Source of the DNA: Acidimicrobiia bacterium
GTDB lineage: Bacteria; Acidobacteriota; Vicinamibacteria; Vicinamibacterales; CAVVIG01
Assembly: GCA_016871175.1 (NCBI GenBank)
Contig: VFZL01000024.1
Span: 1 to 57,885 of the forward strand
Length of the DNA: 57,885 nucleotides
Direction of reading: 5' to 3'
The stretch's first letter is position 1, and every line of letters begins with the position of its first letter. The notes beneath the pieces are model-generated. The model saw only the letters and a program-made list of their open reading frames with translations. It had not been told where the DNA came from and searched no databases. Positions 18,683-28,103 of the stretch are shown here, in pieces. The position numbers and the translations under genes are program-made.

Positions 18683-19774
18683 TCAGCGAGGAGAAGCGCT
18701 CCTGTCGCGGTCGAGCTTCTCCTGGAATCGCGCCCCACTCATGATGTTCATCATCGCGTAGTTGGCCTCGTGGCAGGCGTACTCGTAGATCTGCTCGCTG
18801 CTCCGGAGCCACGGATACTCGCCGCTCCATGGCCGCGTCCACGTCTTCGGATCCTCGACGGTGAACTGATACAAGATCGTGTTCGCGTCGATGGGTGTGA
18901 GCCGTTCGACGACGTGCAGTTGATCGGTCGATCCGCGGAAACGCGTCTTGTCGGTGAAGTTTGTCGTGTCGACAACCAGGGTGTCCCCCTCCCAGCGGCC
19001 CACACTGTCCCCCATCCATTTGCGAACGTTCGGCGGCAGGTGCGGCTGGTTCATGCGGACGATGCGCGCGTCGTGCACCATCTCGATGAAGATGAGGATG
19101 GTGTCCTTGGTCTGGACGATCTGTTTGAGGTTGTTGTAGAAGTAGTTGGGCAAGGTCGGCGGTCCAGACGTCGAGCCGAACCCGAGCAGGCAGCGCTCAC
19201 CGAGCGGGCGGATCTCCGGATCGTCATACGCCCCGACTCCTTGCGTTCCCGCGCTCTCGGGCGCGTCAGCCGTCGGTCGGACCGCGAGCCCCGGCCGCGA
19301 GGCGTTCCGCTTGATCGCTTCCGGGATCTGCGCAGGGATCTTCCCGTCGGGCGGATCGACGATCAGTGAGCTGCGGCGCTCGCCCCGCAGCGCAATGACC
19401 TTGTCGCCACGATCGATCCAGAAGTTGTTGTACCCGCCGACGCCGGCCCCGGCGACCGGCGCCGGTCGGTCGACCGGGCTCGGCTCCGCCGCACGCTGCA
19501 CGCGTTGCGCCTCGGTGCGCTCCAGGCGCCGCGCCTCCTCTTCGGTAATCACGAGCGGGAGGCCGTCGGGCCGCTCGACGGGTGTCAACGTCGCCACGTT
19601 GTACACACCCTGCAGGTCTGGATGGCCATCAGCGGTCCGCGGAGGCGTGTGCGCACGCGCCTGTGGCGCGTTGCCGGTTGTCGAGGGGGCTTGTCCCGAG
19701 GTTGGCGCGTGCCACACGCACACAAAGGCGGCGACACCGGCGAGCGGAAGCAATGACGAGGGCGCCCGACCCAT
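18683..19774 (-). CDS. Secreted hypothetical protein of a family seen in Acidobacteria
   Basis: The start is ATG 19774, four bases after GGGAGG, giving 363 residues with a Sec signal ending near TSGQ. Longer frames upstream to 19972 are Arg-rich and non-coding in character. Recognisable motifs are DGHPDLQGVYNVATLTP near the mature N-terminus, and in the second half VGRWEGDTLVVDTTNF and IDANTILYQFTVEDPKTWTRPW. From memory, proteins of this pattern are abundant in Acidobacteria near PQQ and cytochrome genes, but I know no activity. It is divergent from the copper monooxygenase operon at 20.0 kb, with a 269-base shared upstream region. Confidence 0.75.
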   Translation of the reverse strand: MGRAPSSLLPLAGVAAFVCVWHAPTSGQAPSTTGNAPQARAHTPPRTADGHPDLQGVYNVATLTPVERPDGLPLVITEEEARRLERTEAQRVQRAAEPSPVDRPAPVAGAGVGGYNNFWIDRGDKVIALRGERRSSLIVDPPDGKIPAQIPEAIKRNASRPGLAVRPTADAPESAGTQGVGAYDDPEIRPLGERCLLGFGSTSGPPTLPNYFYNNLKQIVQTKDTILIFIEMVHDARIVRMNQPHLPPNVRKWMGDSVGRWEGDTLVVDTTNFTDKTRFRGSTDQLHVVERLTPIDANTILYQFTVEDPKTWTRPWSGEYPWLRSSEQIYEYACHEANYAMMNIMSGARFQEKLDRDRSASPR

Positions 19775-20043
19775 ACGACCTCCCCGCACGGGACCGCAGC
19801 CGACGCGGCGGGAATCGCCGGGTCCAGTGCTGCACACTCCACGTGCAGGCATCATACGGTCGGATGTCGCTCGTCGGAAGGGGAATCTCGCCGCTTGGGG
19901 CAAGGGACCCGGCCGAGTCGCGGTGTCTCCCGAGGGAGCAGGTCGGCGATCGCATTCCGGTCGGCGGCGCATCGTTCGGTGGTGGGGTCCACACCCAGGT
20001 GTATCATGGCGTGTTCGAGCCGCGGTTCTCAGGAGATATCCCC

Positions 20044-21357
20044 ATGAGATCGAGTGCCTGGTGGCATTTGAGCAGACTGGCCCTTGCAGCCGCCTTCACG
20101 CTCGCGATACCGCACAACGGTGCCGCCCAGGGTCCAGGTGCGCAGGTCACGTTCACGAGAGACGTCGCCCCCATCTTCCAAGCCAAGTGCGAAGCCTGCC
20201 ACCGACCGGGATCGATTGCGCCTATGGCGCTGCGGACGTACGAAGAGGTGCGGCCGTGGGCGCGCGCCATCCGCGCCCGCGTGGAGTCTCGCCAGATGCC
20301 ACCGTGGCATATCGACAAGACAATCGGGATCCAGAAGTTCAAGAACGATCGATCGCTCAGCGACGCGCAGATCGGGACGATACTCGCATGGGTCGATCAA
20401 GGCGCATTCAAGGGTGATCCGAAAGACATGCCGTCGCCGCGGCAGTGGGCGTCGGATCAAGGGTGGAACTACGCGGCCCGATTCGGTCAGAAGGAACCGG
20501 ACCTGATCATCCGCAACCAGCCCTGGACGATGAAGGCAGGCGATGGGAACACCTGGGTGAAACGGAGCGTGCCCACCGGTGTGACCGAACCTCGATGGGT
20601 GCGTGCCATCGAAGTGCGACCGAGCACCGTGAAGGGACGCAAGATCGTTCATCACGCCAACGTCGACATCGACCAAGTCGAGCCGGACGGCACCGTCACT
20701 GTCGGTCGATTCATGGAGTGGGCCGTTGGCAAGGAAGGCGAGCTCATGCGACCGAACACGGGCAAGCTGATGCTCCCGGGCTCACGAGTCGCGTGGGACG
20801 TCCACTACGCCAGCACAGACGAGGACGTGACCGACTCGGTTGAAATGGGCATCTACTTCTATCCCAAGGGACAGGAGCCGAAGTACCGGCAAACGCTATT
20901 GGCCGTCGGGAGCAGCGGGTCGAACCTCGACATCCCGCCGAACTCCATCGTCGCATCCGAAGGCTTCTTCGTCCTGCCGAAGGCGGCGCGGATCGAGAGC
21001 TTCCAACCGCATATGCACCTGCGCGGGAAGGCGCAGTCGCTTCAGGCGATTCTGCCGACCGGTCAGCAGGTGATGCTCAGCCACGTGGCTGAGTTCGACT
21101 TCAACTGGCACAACGCCTATGTCTATGAAGACGATGTCGCGCCGCTGCTGCCCAAGGGCACCGTGCTCAAAGTCACGTCGTGGCACGACAACACGGCAGC
21201 CAACAAGGGGAATCCGGATCCCAATGTGTGGGTGGGCTACGGCGACCGAACCGTTGACGAGATGAACCACGTGTGGGTGAACGTCACCTATCTCGCCGAG
21301 GCCGACTATCTCACCGAAGTCGAGGTTCGTCGGACGAAGGTGACGCAACAGCAATGA
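20044..21357 (+). CDS. Exported haem c plus two-copper (type II) monooxygenase-like protein
   Basis: The protein has 437 residues from ATG 20044, preceded by AGGAG. It has a signal peptide to about residue 28 and a cytochrome c motif CEACH at residues 49-53. The rest resembles the two-domain copper core of peptidylglycine/dopamine monooxygenases. His203-His204 with His254 could form the electron-transfer copper site, and His323-x-His325 in PHMHLRGK with Met407 in DEMNHVW could form the catalytic copper site. This assignment comes from motif order, not an alignment. In this reading the fused haem would replace ascorbate as electron donor (inference). The next gene begins 22 bases downstream and is probably its partner. 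Confidence 0.8.
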   Translation: MRSSAWWHLSRLALAAAFTLAIPHNGAAQGPGAQVTFTRDVAPIFQAKCEACHRPGSIAPMALRTYEEVRPWARAIRARVESRQMPPWHIDKTIGIQKFKNDRSLSDAQIGTILAWVDQGAFKGDPKDMPSPRQWASDQGWNYAARFGQKEPDLIIRNQPWTMKAGDGNTWVKRSVPTGVTEPRWVRAIEVRPSTVKGRKIVHHANVDIDQVEPDGTVTVGRFMEWAVGKEGELMRPNTGKLMLPGSRVAWDVHYASTDEDVTDSVEMGIYFYPKGQEPKYRQTLLAVGSSGSNLDIPPNSIVASEGFFVLPKAARIESFQPHMHLRGKAQSLQAILPTGQQVMLSHVAEFDFNWHNAYVYEDDVAPLLPKGTVLKVTSWHDNTAANKGNPDPNVWVGYGDRTVDEMNHVWVNVTYLAEADYLTEVEVRRTKVTQQQ

Positions 21358-21379
21358 ATCCCGCGCGCCGATAAGAGTA

Positions 21380-22351
21380 TTGCGTTCGATCCACGCCATC
21401 TGCTGTGCCCTGCTGATTGTCGGGACCTTGACGGTCGAGGTGTCGTCGCAGGGTCCGGCGCGCCTTCCGCTGCCGCTCGAACCGTTCGGCGAAACGGGCG
21501 AAGCCGTGTTTCCGGCATTCGAAGGCTGGGGTGAAGCCCAGGACGGGTCGGGCTACTTCATCGTGCTCGGGTACCGCAATCGCAACCGCACGCAGCAGGT
21601 CGAGATTCCGATTGGACCCAACAATCGCATCGAACCCGATGGGCCCGACTACGGCCAGCCCACTGTCTTCGAGCCGGGGCGCCAGGAGACTGTCTTCGCC
21701 ATCAAAGTGCCGAAGGACTTCGGGACGAAGAGACTGACGTGGACGTTGGTGGCCAACGGACAGCCGGCAGTGGTGACGTTCTACCTGAATCCGCACTACA
21801 AGATGGTCTTCTATCGTGAGGACGCGAACGGCAACGAGCCGCCGCGGATGAAGCTCGGTCCGAACGATCCGATGTTCAGTGGACCGACTGTCGGCGTCCT
21901 TCAAACCATCAACGGAACGGTCGGCGTGCCGGTCCCACTGAAGCTGTGGGCCTCGGATGCGCCGCCTACCGAGAAGAACTGGGAGAGCATCGTCTCCGCG
22001 CAGAATCGGCCGAAGCCGCAGCCGCTGCCGCGCGACATGGTCGCCGTCATCGATGGACGGGTCATCGGAGCGGGTGCTGTCGCGCCTCGGGCGGTGGGCC
22101 CGGCCGCGGCGGCGCCGGATATCACGGTGGTCTGGAAGAAGGTGCGAGGGCCCGGCTCGGTGACCATCACGCCGCCGAGTGTCCCGCTCGTCACGCGGGG
22201 CGATCCGAAAGTCGTCGCCGAAGCCACCGCTGCCGCGACCTTCTCAGCGCCGGGCGAGTACGTGCTGCGCGCCGAGCCGGTTGAAGTCGACGACGGCTTC
22301 GACGGCTTGTGCTGCTTCACCTTCGCGCACGTCAGGGTGCTGGTGAAGTAG
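21380..22351 (+). CDS. Secreted hypothetical protein, partner of the copper monooxygenase-like gene
   Basis: The protein has 323 residues from TTG 21380. The ribosome site is weak, suggesting coupling to the upstream gene that ends 22 bases before. A Sec signal ends near VEVSSQ. The first half looks beta-rich (GYFIVLGYRNRNRTQQVEIP, FGTKRLTWTLVANG), and the C-terminal part has an Ig-like strand pattern ending SAPGEYVLRAEP, then DDGFDGLCCFTFAHVRVLV with a Cys-Cys pair. I do not recognise a catalytic motif. Location suggests a periplasmic accessory or substrate-binding subunit for the haem/copper protein. Confidence 0.7.
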   Translation: MRSIHAICCALLIVGTLTVEVSSQGPARLPLPLEPFGETGEAVFPAFEGWGEAQDGSGYFIVLGYRNRNRTQQVEIPIGPNNRIEPDGPDYGQPTVFEPGRQETVFAIKVPKDFGTKRLTWTLVANGQPAVVTFYLNPHYKMVFYREDANGNEPPRMKLGPNDPMFSGPTVGVLQTINGTVGVPVPLKLWASDAPPTEKNWESIVSAQNRPKPQPLPRDMVAVIDGRVIGAGAVAPRAVGPAAAAPDITVVWKKVRGPGSVTITPPSVPLVTRGDPKVVAEATAAATFSAPGEYVLRAEPVEVDDGFDGLCCFTFAHVRVLVK

Positions 22352-22451
22352 GGGGCCTAAGACATCGGCCACTCCTCGTTCAGTTCGTCGAGGCTCCGCG
22401 CTGCCTCCGCATAGCGTCGGCAACGCACGCCGTGCATCACGTCCTCGAGGC

Positions 22452-23483
22452 CTATTGCCCGGATGGGGGCGGGCGCCTCACGGGCCGTTCTCCGAGCGCT
22501 CGCTTCATCACTTCGTACTGCACCGAGATGATGTGACCGATCGATCGGGTCCAATACTCGGCATTGTGCGCGCCGGCCATCTGCATGTAGTCGAACGGAA
22601 TGTCGCGCTCCAGGAGGATCTGGACGAACGCGCGCGCGCCTGCGATGAGGCGGTCTTCCGTGCCACAGTCAACGTAGATGTGCGGCAGGCGCTCCTTCGA
22701 GGCCTGCTTGATCAAGACGAACGGATCGAACGCATCTGCGTCTTCAGGTTTCGCGAACTCGGTGCCGCGCGGCGAGCGTTCCTCCTGACTGCTGAATCCC
22801 GGGACGCCGATGAGCGGATTAGGCTCTCGTCGGCGGGCCGCGGCAGTCGCCTGCTCTTCCGGAGTCTGCGGTCGTGGCTGCGGCGGCGGCGGGGCGATGC
22901 CGCGCAGCCGGTTGCCGGCCTGTCGCGCGTGCTCGAGCGCGCCGCTGGTGCTGCCGATCGAGATGAACAGGTCCGGGTGGCGCAGACCGAGCATGAGCGA
23001 GCCATATCCGCCCATCGAGAGGCCCGCGATGGCTCGTCCCTCGCGACGAGCCATCGTCCGATACGTCGCATCGATGTGACCGATGACGTCCTTGATGATG
23101 TAGTCGGCCCAGTCGTTCCGCTGGCCACCCTCGCTGACGGCCCAGTTGACGTACCAGGAGTTACCCGCATCGGGCATGACCACGATCAGGTCATCGTACA
23201 GGCCCGCGTAGAACGGCGCGCTGTTCTGCAATCCCCAGGCCGTGAAGTTCTGCGTGAGGCCGTGGAGGAGATACAAGACCGAATACCGGGCGGTCGACTT
23301 CTCGTAGTCCCGCGGCAGCAGGACGTTGTACTTCATCGTCCGACCGACCGACGGCGCGTTGAACTCGACCGTCTTCAGCGTCAGCCCCTGTTCGAGCGCA
23401 GGCGACTGGGCACCGGCAAACGAGGTCAGACTGAGGAGAACGAGCAACGCGAGCGCGCTGACGCGAGGGAGAACGCGTGACAT
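22452..23483 (-). CDS. Secreted esterase D-like alpha/beta hydrolase
   Basis: The protein has 343 residues from ATG 23483, with GGAGG five bases upstream and a Sec signal ending near SFAGAQ. Esterase D/feruloyl-esterase features are clear: YSVLYLLHGL, the nucleophile elbow GLSMGGYGS, a candidate acid in DCGTEDRL and the catalytic His in AGAHNAEYW. It would cleave esters in the periplasm, possibly acyl or feruloyl groups on carbohydrates. A Pro-rich segment (IAPPPPQPRPQ) lies between nucleophile and acid. Its ATG shares one base with the stop of the upstream small gene (TGATG), so the two are translationally coupled. Confidence 0.85.
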   Translation of the reverse strand: MSRVLPRVSALALLVLLSLTSFAGAQSPALEQGLTLKTVEFNAPSVGRTMKYNVLLPRDYEKSTARYSVLYLLHGLTQNFTAWGLQNSAPFYAGLYDDLIVVMPDAGNSWYVNWAVSEGGQRNDWADYIIKDVIGHIDATYRTMARREGRAIAGLSMGGYGSLMLGLRHPDLFISIGSTSGALEHARQAGNRLRGIAPPPPQPRPQTPEEQATAAARRREPNPLIGVPGFSSQEERSPRGTEFAKPEDADAFDPFVLIKQASKERLPHIYVDCGTEDRLIAGARAFVQILLERDIPFDYMQMAGAHNAEYWTRSIGHIISVQYEVMKRALGERPVRRPPPSGQ

Positions 23484-23827
23484 CACAACCTCCTTCGTGC
23501 TACGACCAGATGCCCCCCCAAGTTCGCCGCCATGGGCCTTCTCACCCGGCCGCGGATCCGACCGATGGCGTGCACATCCTTCTCCTTCTTGGGGTCGAAG
23601 CCTTCGATCTCGGAGAGGGGATCGATGGGTTCATCGCCCACCTTCATGACCTCGCCCTCCCCGAACCCTGCCTTGTATCCGCTCTCGTACTCCTCGGCGA
23701 ACGCGGCACCCGCCTTGTAATCAGGATCGTCCTCGTCCGCGTCGCTCAGCGGTTCTTTGTGGACACCCGCGGCGAAACCCGCCGCGAACTTATCGTACCC
23801 AGTGCCCGCTCGCGCCGCGCGCATCAT
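23483..23827 (-). CDS. Small acidic/glycine-rich hypothetical protein
   Basis: The protein has 114 residues from tandem ATGs at 23827/23824, just after GAGG. The middle is acidic and aromatic-Gly rich (DYKAGAAFAEEYESGYKAGFG), and the end is basic. There is no signal peptide or named domain. The composition differs from random GC-rich frames, and the TGATG overlap with the esterase start supports a real gene. The function is unknown. Confidence 0.5.
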   Translation of the reverse strand: MMRAARAGTGYDKFAAGFAAGVHKEPLSDADEDDPDYKAGAAFAEEYESGYKAGFGEGEVMKVGDEPIDPLSEIEGFDPKKEKDVHAIGRIRGRVRRPMAANLGGHLVVARRRL

Positions 23828-24118
23828 GTCCTCGGGTGTGGAACTCGACAATCGGAAGTTCACTGGCCTCGGAACGACTGTCGATAAACGGTGCACCGGA
23901 GGTCGAGCGAGTAGCGCGGTCTGGATCGGCCGCCGGGCGACGGTGATGGGTGTGCGTCGAATGGTGTTTGACGGCTGATGGCATGGTCCGGAGCCGCTTC
24001 CGCAATGAACGGTTGGACGGTCGGATTATGGTGCGTTTGCGAGAGTGGTGCAACTGCCGCGAGCATCCACTGGCTGGGACGGGAATCGATTCTCAATGGC
24101 CTGCTCGATCGACGTCGT
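23828..24118. other. Intergenic stretch without a supported gene
   Basis: These 291 bases separate two minus-strand genes. Open frames are short, overlap each other and show no ribosome site or domain. No clear terminator or promoter was found. Confidence 0.4.
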
Positions 24119-25231
24119 TCACTTCCAGTCGCGGGTCAAGGCAAGTACGGCGTAACCGGTCGCCGCGTCGGTCATGAACTTGCCGGGCTCGGTCGCCGGA
24201 TCGCGCAGACGATTGACCGACATCGCCGGCCAGGCGCCCGACGTCGGATCCTGATGTGACACGAGCCATCTTCGCGCGGCACGCATCGCGGGCGTCGGTG
24301 TGGCGACCCCCGACGCGAGCAGCGCGAGTGTGACCACGGCAGTCGCAAACCCGTCGCTGCCCGTGTCGATCGTCGTGTTGTCGAGGCGCTTCCACGGCGC
24401 CAGCACCGCCATGCTCCAGCCACCGTCGCTGTTCTGCAGAGCGATGGCGGCGTCGTGAATCCTCTTGCGCTGCGATGCATCGAGCACGCCGGTGAGCTGA
24501 GCGCTGCCCCACGCGATCATGAGCTTGTTGAACAACGACTCGGTGTCCGCGCCCGCCCGTAGGTAGTCCTTCAGCAGCGTGAGCTGCGGCTGAATGTCCG
24601 GGCTCTCGGCGTAGCCGCCCGGAGCACGCGCGATCGCGAGCGCCGCAATCGAGGCCCCGAAGTACGTCGACGCCGGACCTTCCCATGGTTCGAGCCCGAA
24701 GGTGAGCCAGGCCCATCCACCCTTCAACGAACCCGTGCGCATCTGCAACGCCCACATGTTGGCGAGCGCAAGGCGCGTCTCGTCGGACAGCGTGCCGCTG
24801 GCTTCGTCGCGCGTGCTCAGGATCAGCGCGTTCAGCACGGATTCGGTCCCGCGCGACTCGCTGCTCTTCGGAATCCCGCGCGTCTGGTCCGGATAGAACG
24901 GCTCGACGTCCCGCCACATCGTGACGCGCCGGGCCACGTTGGCCAGCATCCGCTGCTCACCGGCTGTCCCGGTGAACACGCCGGCGGTCTTCTGACGCGC
25001 TGGACGCGCGATTGCGTACGGGAGGATCGTGTGGCACGACACACACGCGGTGTCGTGGTCGCGCTGCGCGCTCGGCCAGGTCTGCCAGAACGTGACGCGG
25101 TCCTCGAGATACCTCCAAGCGGCGGCCGAGTCCCAGTTCCTCGCGGTCGGATCAGGCGGCCCTGGAGCAGCGCCGAGAATCAGCCCCGCGACGACGACCG
25201 CGGACAGGCAGAGGGTGAGCCGTGTGCGCAT
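24119..25231 (-). CDS. Squalene/hopene-cyclase-fold protein carrying a cytochrome c motif
   Basis: The protein has 370 residues from ATG 25231, with a hydrophobic signal segment to about residue 22. A CVSCH motif at residues 63-67 predicts covalent haem c in the periplasm. The rest has the repeats of an alpha/alpha-barrel terpene-cyclase fold: LQNSDGGWSM and SHQDPTSGAWPAM resemble QW motifs, and GSLKGGWAW is another. The catalytic DxDD of hopene cyclases is replaced by DTGSDGFATAV, so classic protonation-driven cyclisation is unlikely. It may be a haem carrier or sensor built on this fold. It follows the PQQ dehydrogenase on the same strand after 187 bases. Confidence 0.75.
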   Translation of the reverse strand: MRTRLTLCLSAVVVAGLILGAAPGPPDPTARNWDSAAAWRYLEDRVTFWQTWPSAQRDHDTACVSCHTILPYAIARPARQKTAGVFTGTAGEQRMLANVARRVTMWRDVEPFYPDQTRGIPKSSESRGTESVLNALILSTRDEASGTLSDETRLALANMWALQMRTGSLKGGWAWLTFGLEPWEGPASTYFGASIAALAIARAPGGYAESPDIQPQLTLLKDYLRAGADTESLFNKLMIAWGSAQLTGVLDASQRKRIHDAAIALQNSDGGWSMAVLAPWKRLDNTTIDTGSDGFATAVVTLALLASGVATPTPAMRAARRWLVSHQDPTSGAWPAMSVNRLRDPATEPGKFMTDAATGYAVLALTRDWK

Positions 25232-25418
25232 GCTCCAATTCTCCAGCCATACGGCCGTCAGGCAAGGCAGAACACTTCTCCGGGCGTCGTTCAAGGACGT
25301 GGAGACGATGATTGCCGCGTGTCCCCGGCGGTCAACCCCGTCATCCGCCTGCCCGATGCGACCGAGGACGCCGCCTGCATCTCCGGACGCGCGCGATTCG
25401 ACGACCTCTTCGGCTGCG

Positions 25419-27647
25419 CTATCTGACCGATCGGAGGAACTCCACGAGGTTGGTGATCTCTTGATCGCTCACTTCGTTGGCCGAGAGCGGTGGCATCTGG
25501 TTGAGGCCCTCGCGAACGATGGCCAGCACCTGGTCGGTCGACTTCGACAGTCCTGCCAGCCTCGGCGCGAGCCCACCGCGCCCGTTCTCGCCGTGACAGG
25601 ATTGGCACACGCCGTACGCCTCGGCGCCCGATCGGGCCTGAGTCGAAGCGACCGGAGCGGCGCCCTGCGTTTGAGTGGTGGTGGGCGTCCGGAGGGCGCC
25701 AAGGGTGAACGCGGTGAGCGTCGCATCGGGGCCCGAGCCGTTGGCGATGACCACGTACTGACGCCCGTCGCGAGTCCGATAGGTCATCGGGTTCCCGAGC
25801 GTCGGCCGTCCGACTGGCGTGCGCCAGAGCTCCTTGCCGCTGGTCTTGTCGAACGCATAGAGATACGGATCGCCGCCACCGATGAACACGAGGCCGGACT
25901 TGGTCACCATCACGCCGGATGCGCCAGGCGTGCCCAGCCGGTCGGGCAGCTGAACGCCTTTCAGCAACGGATGGCGCCGGATCGCCGGGCTTCCTTCACC
26001 AAATGGAACGCGCCACGCGATCTCACCCCGGTTGAGATCCATCGCCACCAAGTAGGCGTAGGGCGGCCTGATCAGGGGAATCGGCCCGAGCTTGATTCCC
26101 GGATCGTTCGGGTCAACCTTGCGTTCGATCGGCTTGCCGTCCGGCGCCTGGAAGATGTTGTTCGCGGCGCCGAACTCGCAGTTGTTCGTGTAGTCGACGT
26201 CGACGTCCCCGACGCTCTTGTCGTTCTTGCAGACCTGGTTGTACGACGTGCCCTCGCTCGTTCGGAAATAGAGAACGCCGGTCTCCTCGTCGAAGCCACC
26301 ACCCGACCAATTGGCGCCCCCGCTGACCGTCGGGCGCTGGATCGTACCGCGCAGGCTCGGGGGCGTGAACAGCGGTCCGAGGCGGAACCGCTTCATGTGC
26401 TCGACGGCGAGCGCTTTGATCTCCGGCGTGAGATCGTTGGCGTCGTCGAGCGAGATGCCCTGCCCTGAGTACGGTGGCGGCTTTGTGGGGAAAGGCTGGG
26501 TCTTCCATGGCACTTCGCCGGGCACATCGGTGGTGGTGTCAACGGGACGCTCTTCAATCGGCCACACCGGTTGGCCGGTCACGCGGTCGAAGACGTACAG
26601 GAAGCCCTGCTTCGACAGTTCGGCGACCGCGTCAATGCGTTTGCCGTTCACGGTGATCGTGACCAGGTTCGGGGGCGAGGTGAAGTCGTAGTCCCAGAGC
26701 CCGTGGTGCACGGCTTGGAAGTGCCACTTGCGCTTCCCGGTGTTGGCGTCGAGACAGAGGATCGACTCGGCGAACAGGTTGGCGCCAGGACGTCGTCCGC
26801 CCCAGTAGTCGCTGCCGGGCGTGCTGGTCGGGACATAGAGCAGCCCGCGCTGTTCGTCGAGCGTCATCGGTCCCCACACGTTCGCGTGGCCCGTGAAGTT
26901 CCACGATTCGTTCTCCCACGTGTTCGCGCCGAACTCCTTCTCGGACTGGGGAATCGTGTAGAAGACCCAGGCGCGCTTGCCCGTTCGCGCGTCGAACGCC
27001 TGCACCGTGCCCGGCGGCTCAAATTTGTACTGGATGCGATCCGGGATGCGGCTGCCGACGATCACGAGGTCCTTGTAGACGACCGGTGGAGACGTCTGGC
27101 TCGTGTGCAGCTTCCTGGTCGGGAGGCGCAAGCCCTCGGTGAGGCTGGCGACACCGTTTCGGCCGAAGGATGTGACTGGCTTGCCGGTCTTGGCGTCGAG
27201 CACAATCAGGCGGTTGTCCGTGTTGATGATGATGCGCAGCTGCCCACGGTCGCGCCAAGAGGCGATGCCGCGATGCTTCATCCCGATGCTGTCCTCGGTG
27301 CCCTTCCAGACCTCGGGATCGTAGGTCCACAGCTCCCGACCGGTCTCGACGTCGAGGGCGACAACCCGTTTGTACGCCGTGCTGACGTACAGCACGTTGT
27401 CGATCATGATCGGCGTGTTCTCGAACGGCCCCGGACGCGTGCCGAACTCCGCGTTGGGCTTCTCGCCCGTCTGCCATTCCCAGGCTTTCTCCAGCCGGTG
27501 AACGTTGGCGGGCGTGATGTCGGGGATGGTGGTATAGCGCGCGTTCGCGGCATTGCCTCCCCAATACGGCCATTCGACGAGACGCGGCTGCTGGGCCGCG
27601 AGCCCGGTGGCGAAGACGAGGAGGATCACAACCCACAGCTTCCGCAT
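25419..27647 (-). CDS. PQQ-dependent dehydrogenase with C-terminal cytochrome c
   Basis: The start is ATG 27647 with AGGAG seven bases upstream, giving 742 residues; upstream in-frame sequence to 27869 is Arg-rich and unlikely to be translated. A signal peptide ends near TGLAAQ. The glucose-dehydrogenase-like propeller shows ALDVETGRELW, LDANTGKRKWHFQ, the active-site block VHHGLWDYDF with the catalytic-Asp WD, and WPIEERP. The C-terminal cytochrome domain has VCQSCHGENGRGG and a likely axial Met in NQMPPL. It would oxidise sugars or alcohols in the periplasm and pass electrons to its own haem. A haem-less paralogue is encoded divergently 456 bases away. Confidence 0.9.
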   Translation of the reverse strand: MRKLWVVILLVFATGLAAQQPRLVEWPYWGGNAANARYTTIPDITPANVHRLEKAWEWQTGEKPNAEFGTRPGPFENTPIMIDNVLYVSTAYKRVVALDVETGRELWTYDPEVWKGTEDSIGMKHRGIASWRDRGQLRIIINTDNRLIVLDAKTGKPVTSFGRNGVASLTEGLRLPTRKLHTSQTSPPVVYKDLVIVGSRIPDRIQYKFEPPGTVQAFDARTGKRAWVFYTIPQSEKEFGANTWENESWNFTGHANVWGPMTLDEQRGLLYVPTSTPGSDYWGGRRPGANLFAESILCLDANTGKRKWHFQAVHHGLWDYDFTSPPNLVTITVNGKRIDAVAELSKQGFLYVFDRVTGQPVWPIEERPVDTTTDVPGEVPWKTQPFPTKPPPYSGQGISLDDANDLTPEIKALAVEHMKRFRLGPLFTPPSLRGTIQRPTVSGGANWSGGGFDEETGVLYFRTSEGTSYNQVCKNDKSVGDVDVDYTNNCEFGAANNIFQAPDGKPIERKVDPNDPGIKLGPIPLIRPPYAYLVAMDLNRGEIAWRVPFGEGSPAIRRHPLLKGVQLPDRLGTPGASGVMVTKSGLVFIGGGDPYLYAFDKTSGKELWRTPVGRPTLGNPMTYRTRDGRQYVVIANGSGPDATLTAFTLGALRTPTTTQTQGAAPVASTQARSGAEAYGVCQSCHGENGRGGLAPRLAGLSKSTDQVLAIVREGLNQMPPLSANEVSDQEITNLVEFLRSVR

Positions 27648-28103
27648 ACGGAGGCTCCTGCAGCGATTGGCGATTCGGCTCAGCCTCATCTCCCTTCGAC
27701 AGCGGAGAGGGCGGTGGGCCGCGCTCGATTCTGCGGCAGCGCGCCACCACGGGGCAAGGGGAAACGGCTTGCGGGCCACTCCCTTCCTTTGGTTGGCCAG
27801 CGCAACGACTGCGACCCGACGCTGGCGACGGCTCGAGCCGAGGGGCTCGAACCCCATCCAGCACGGCACACCTCGCAGGCGGCGTTGGTGCGGCGGGAGC
27901 AGTGATCAATGAGGTAGGCCGGCCCGCAGTCACCTGCCGCAAATAGCGCTGCCCGGCCGGCGATCAGCGCTAGGATGAGGCGACATGCACGAGCCCGGGC
28001 GGCCCGTCTCGATCGTTCGCGTCGGGCACCGGTCGACGAACCAGGTGTGTCTCTGAAGCGCCGGGACTCGCCTCGGAGCTCGACGGAACCACGGAGGTCT
28101 TCA
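27648..28103. promoter_or_regulatory. Divergent control region between two PQQ dehydrogenase genes
   Basis: This 456-base gap must hold promoters for both PQQ genes. A perfect inverted repeat TAGCGCT (27944-27950) / AGCGCTA (27966-27972) with a 15-base spacer is a candidate operator, about 130 bases upstream of the plus-strand start. A GGGGTTCGAGCCCC block on the minus strand near 27855 resembles a tRNA T-arm, but no acceptor partner exists. Otherwise no gene is supported. Confidence 0.4.

Noticed and set aside
27835-27870. tRNA T-arm-like sequence GGGGTTCGAGCCCC on the minus strand
   Set aside because: No matching acceptor 5' half, D-arm or anticodon arm lies at the right distance; a chance palindrome in GC-rich DNA.
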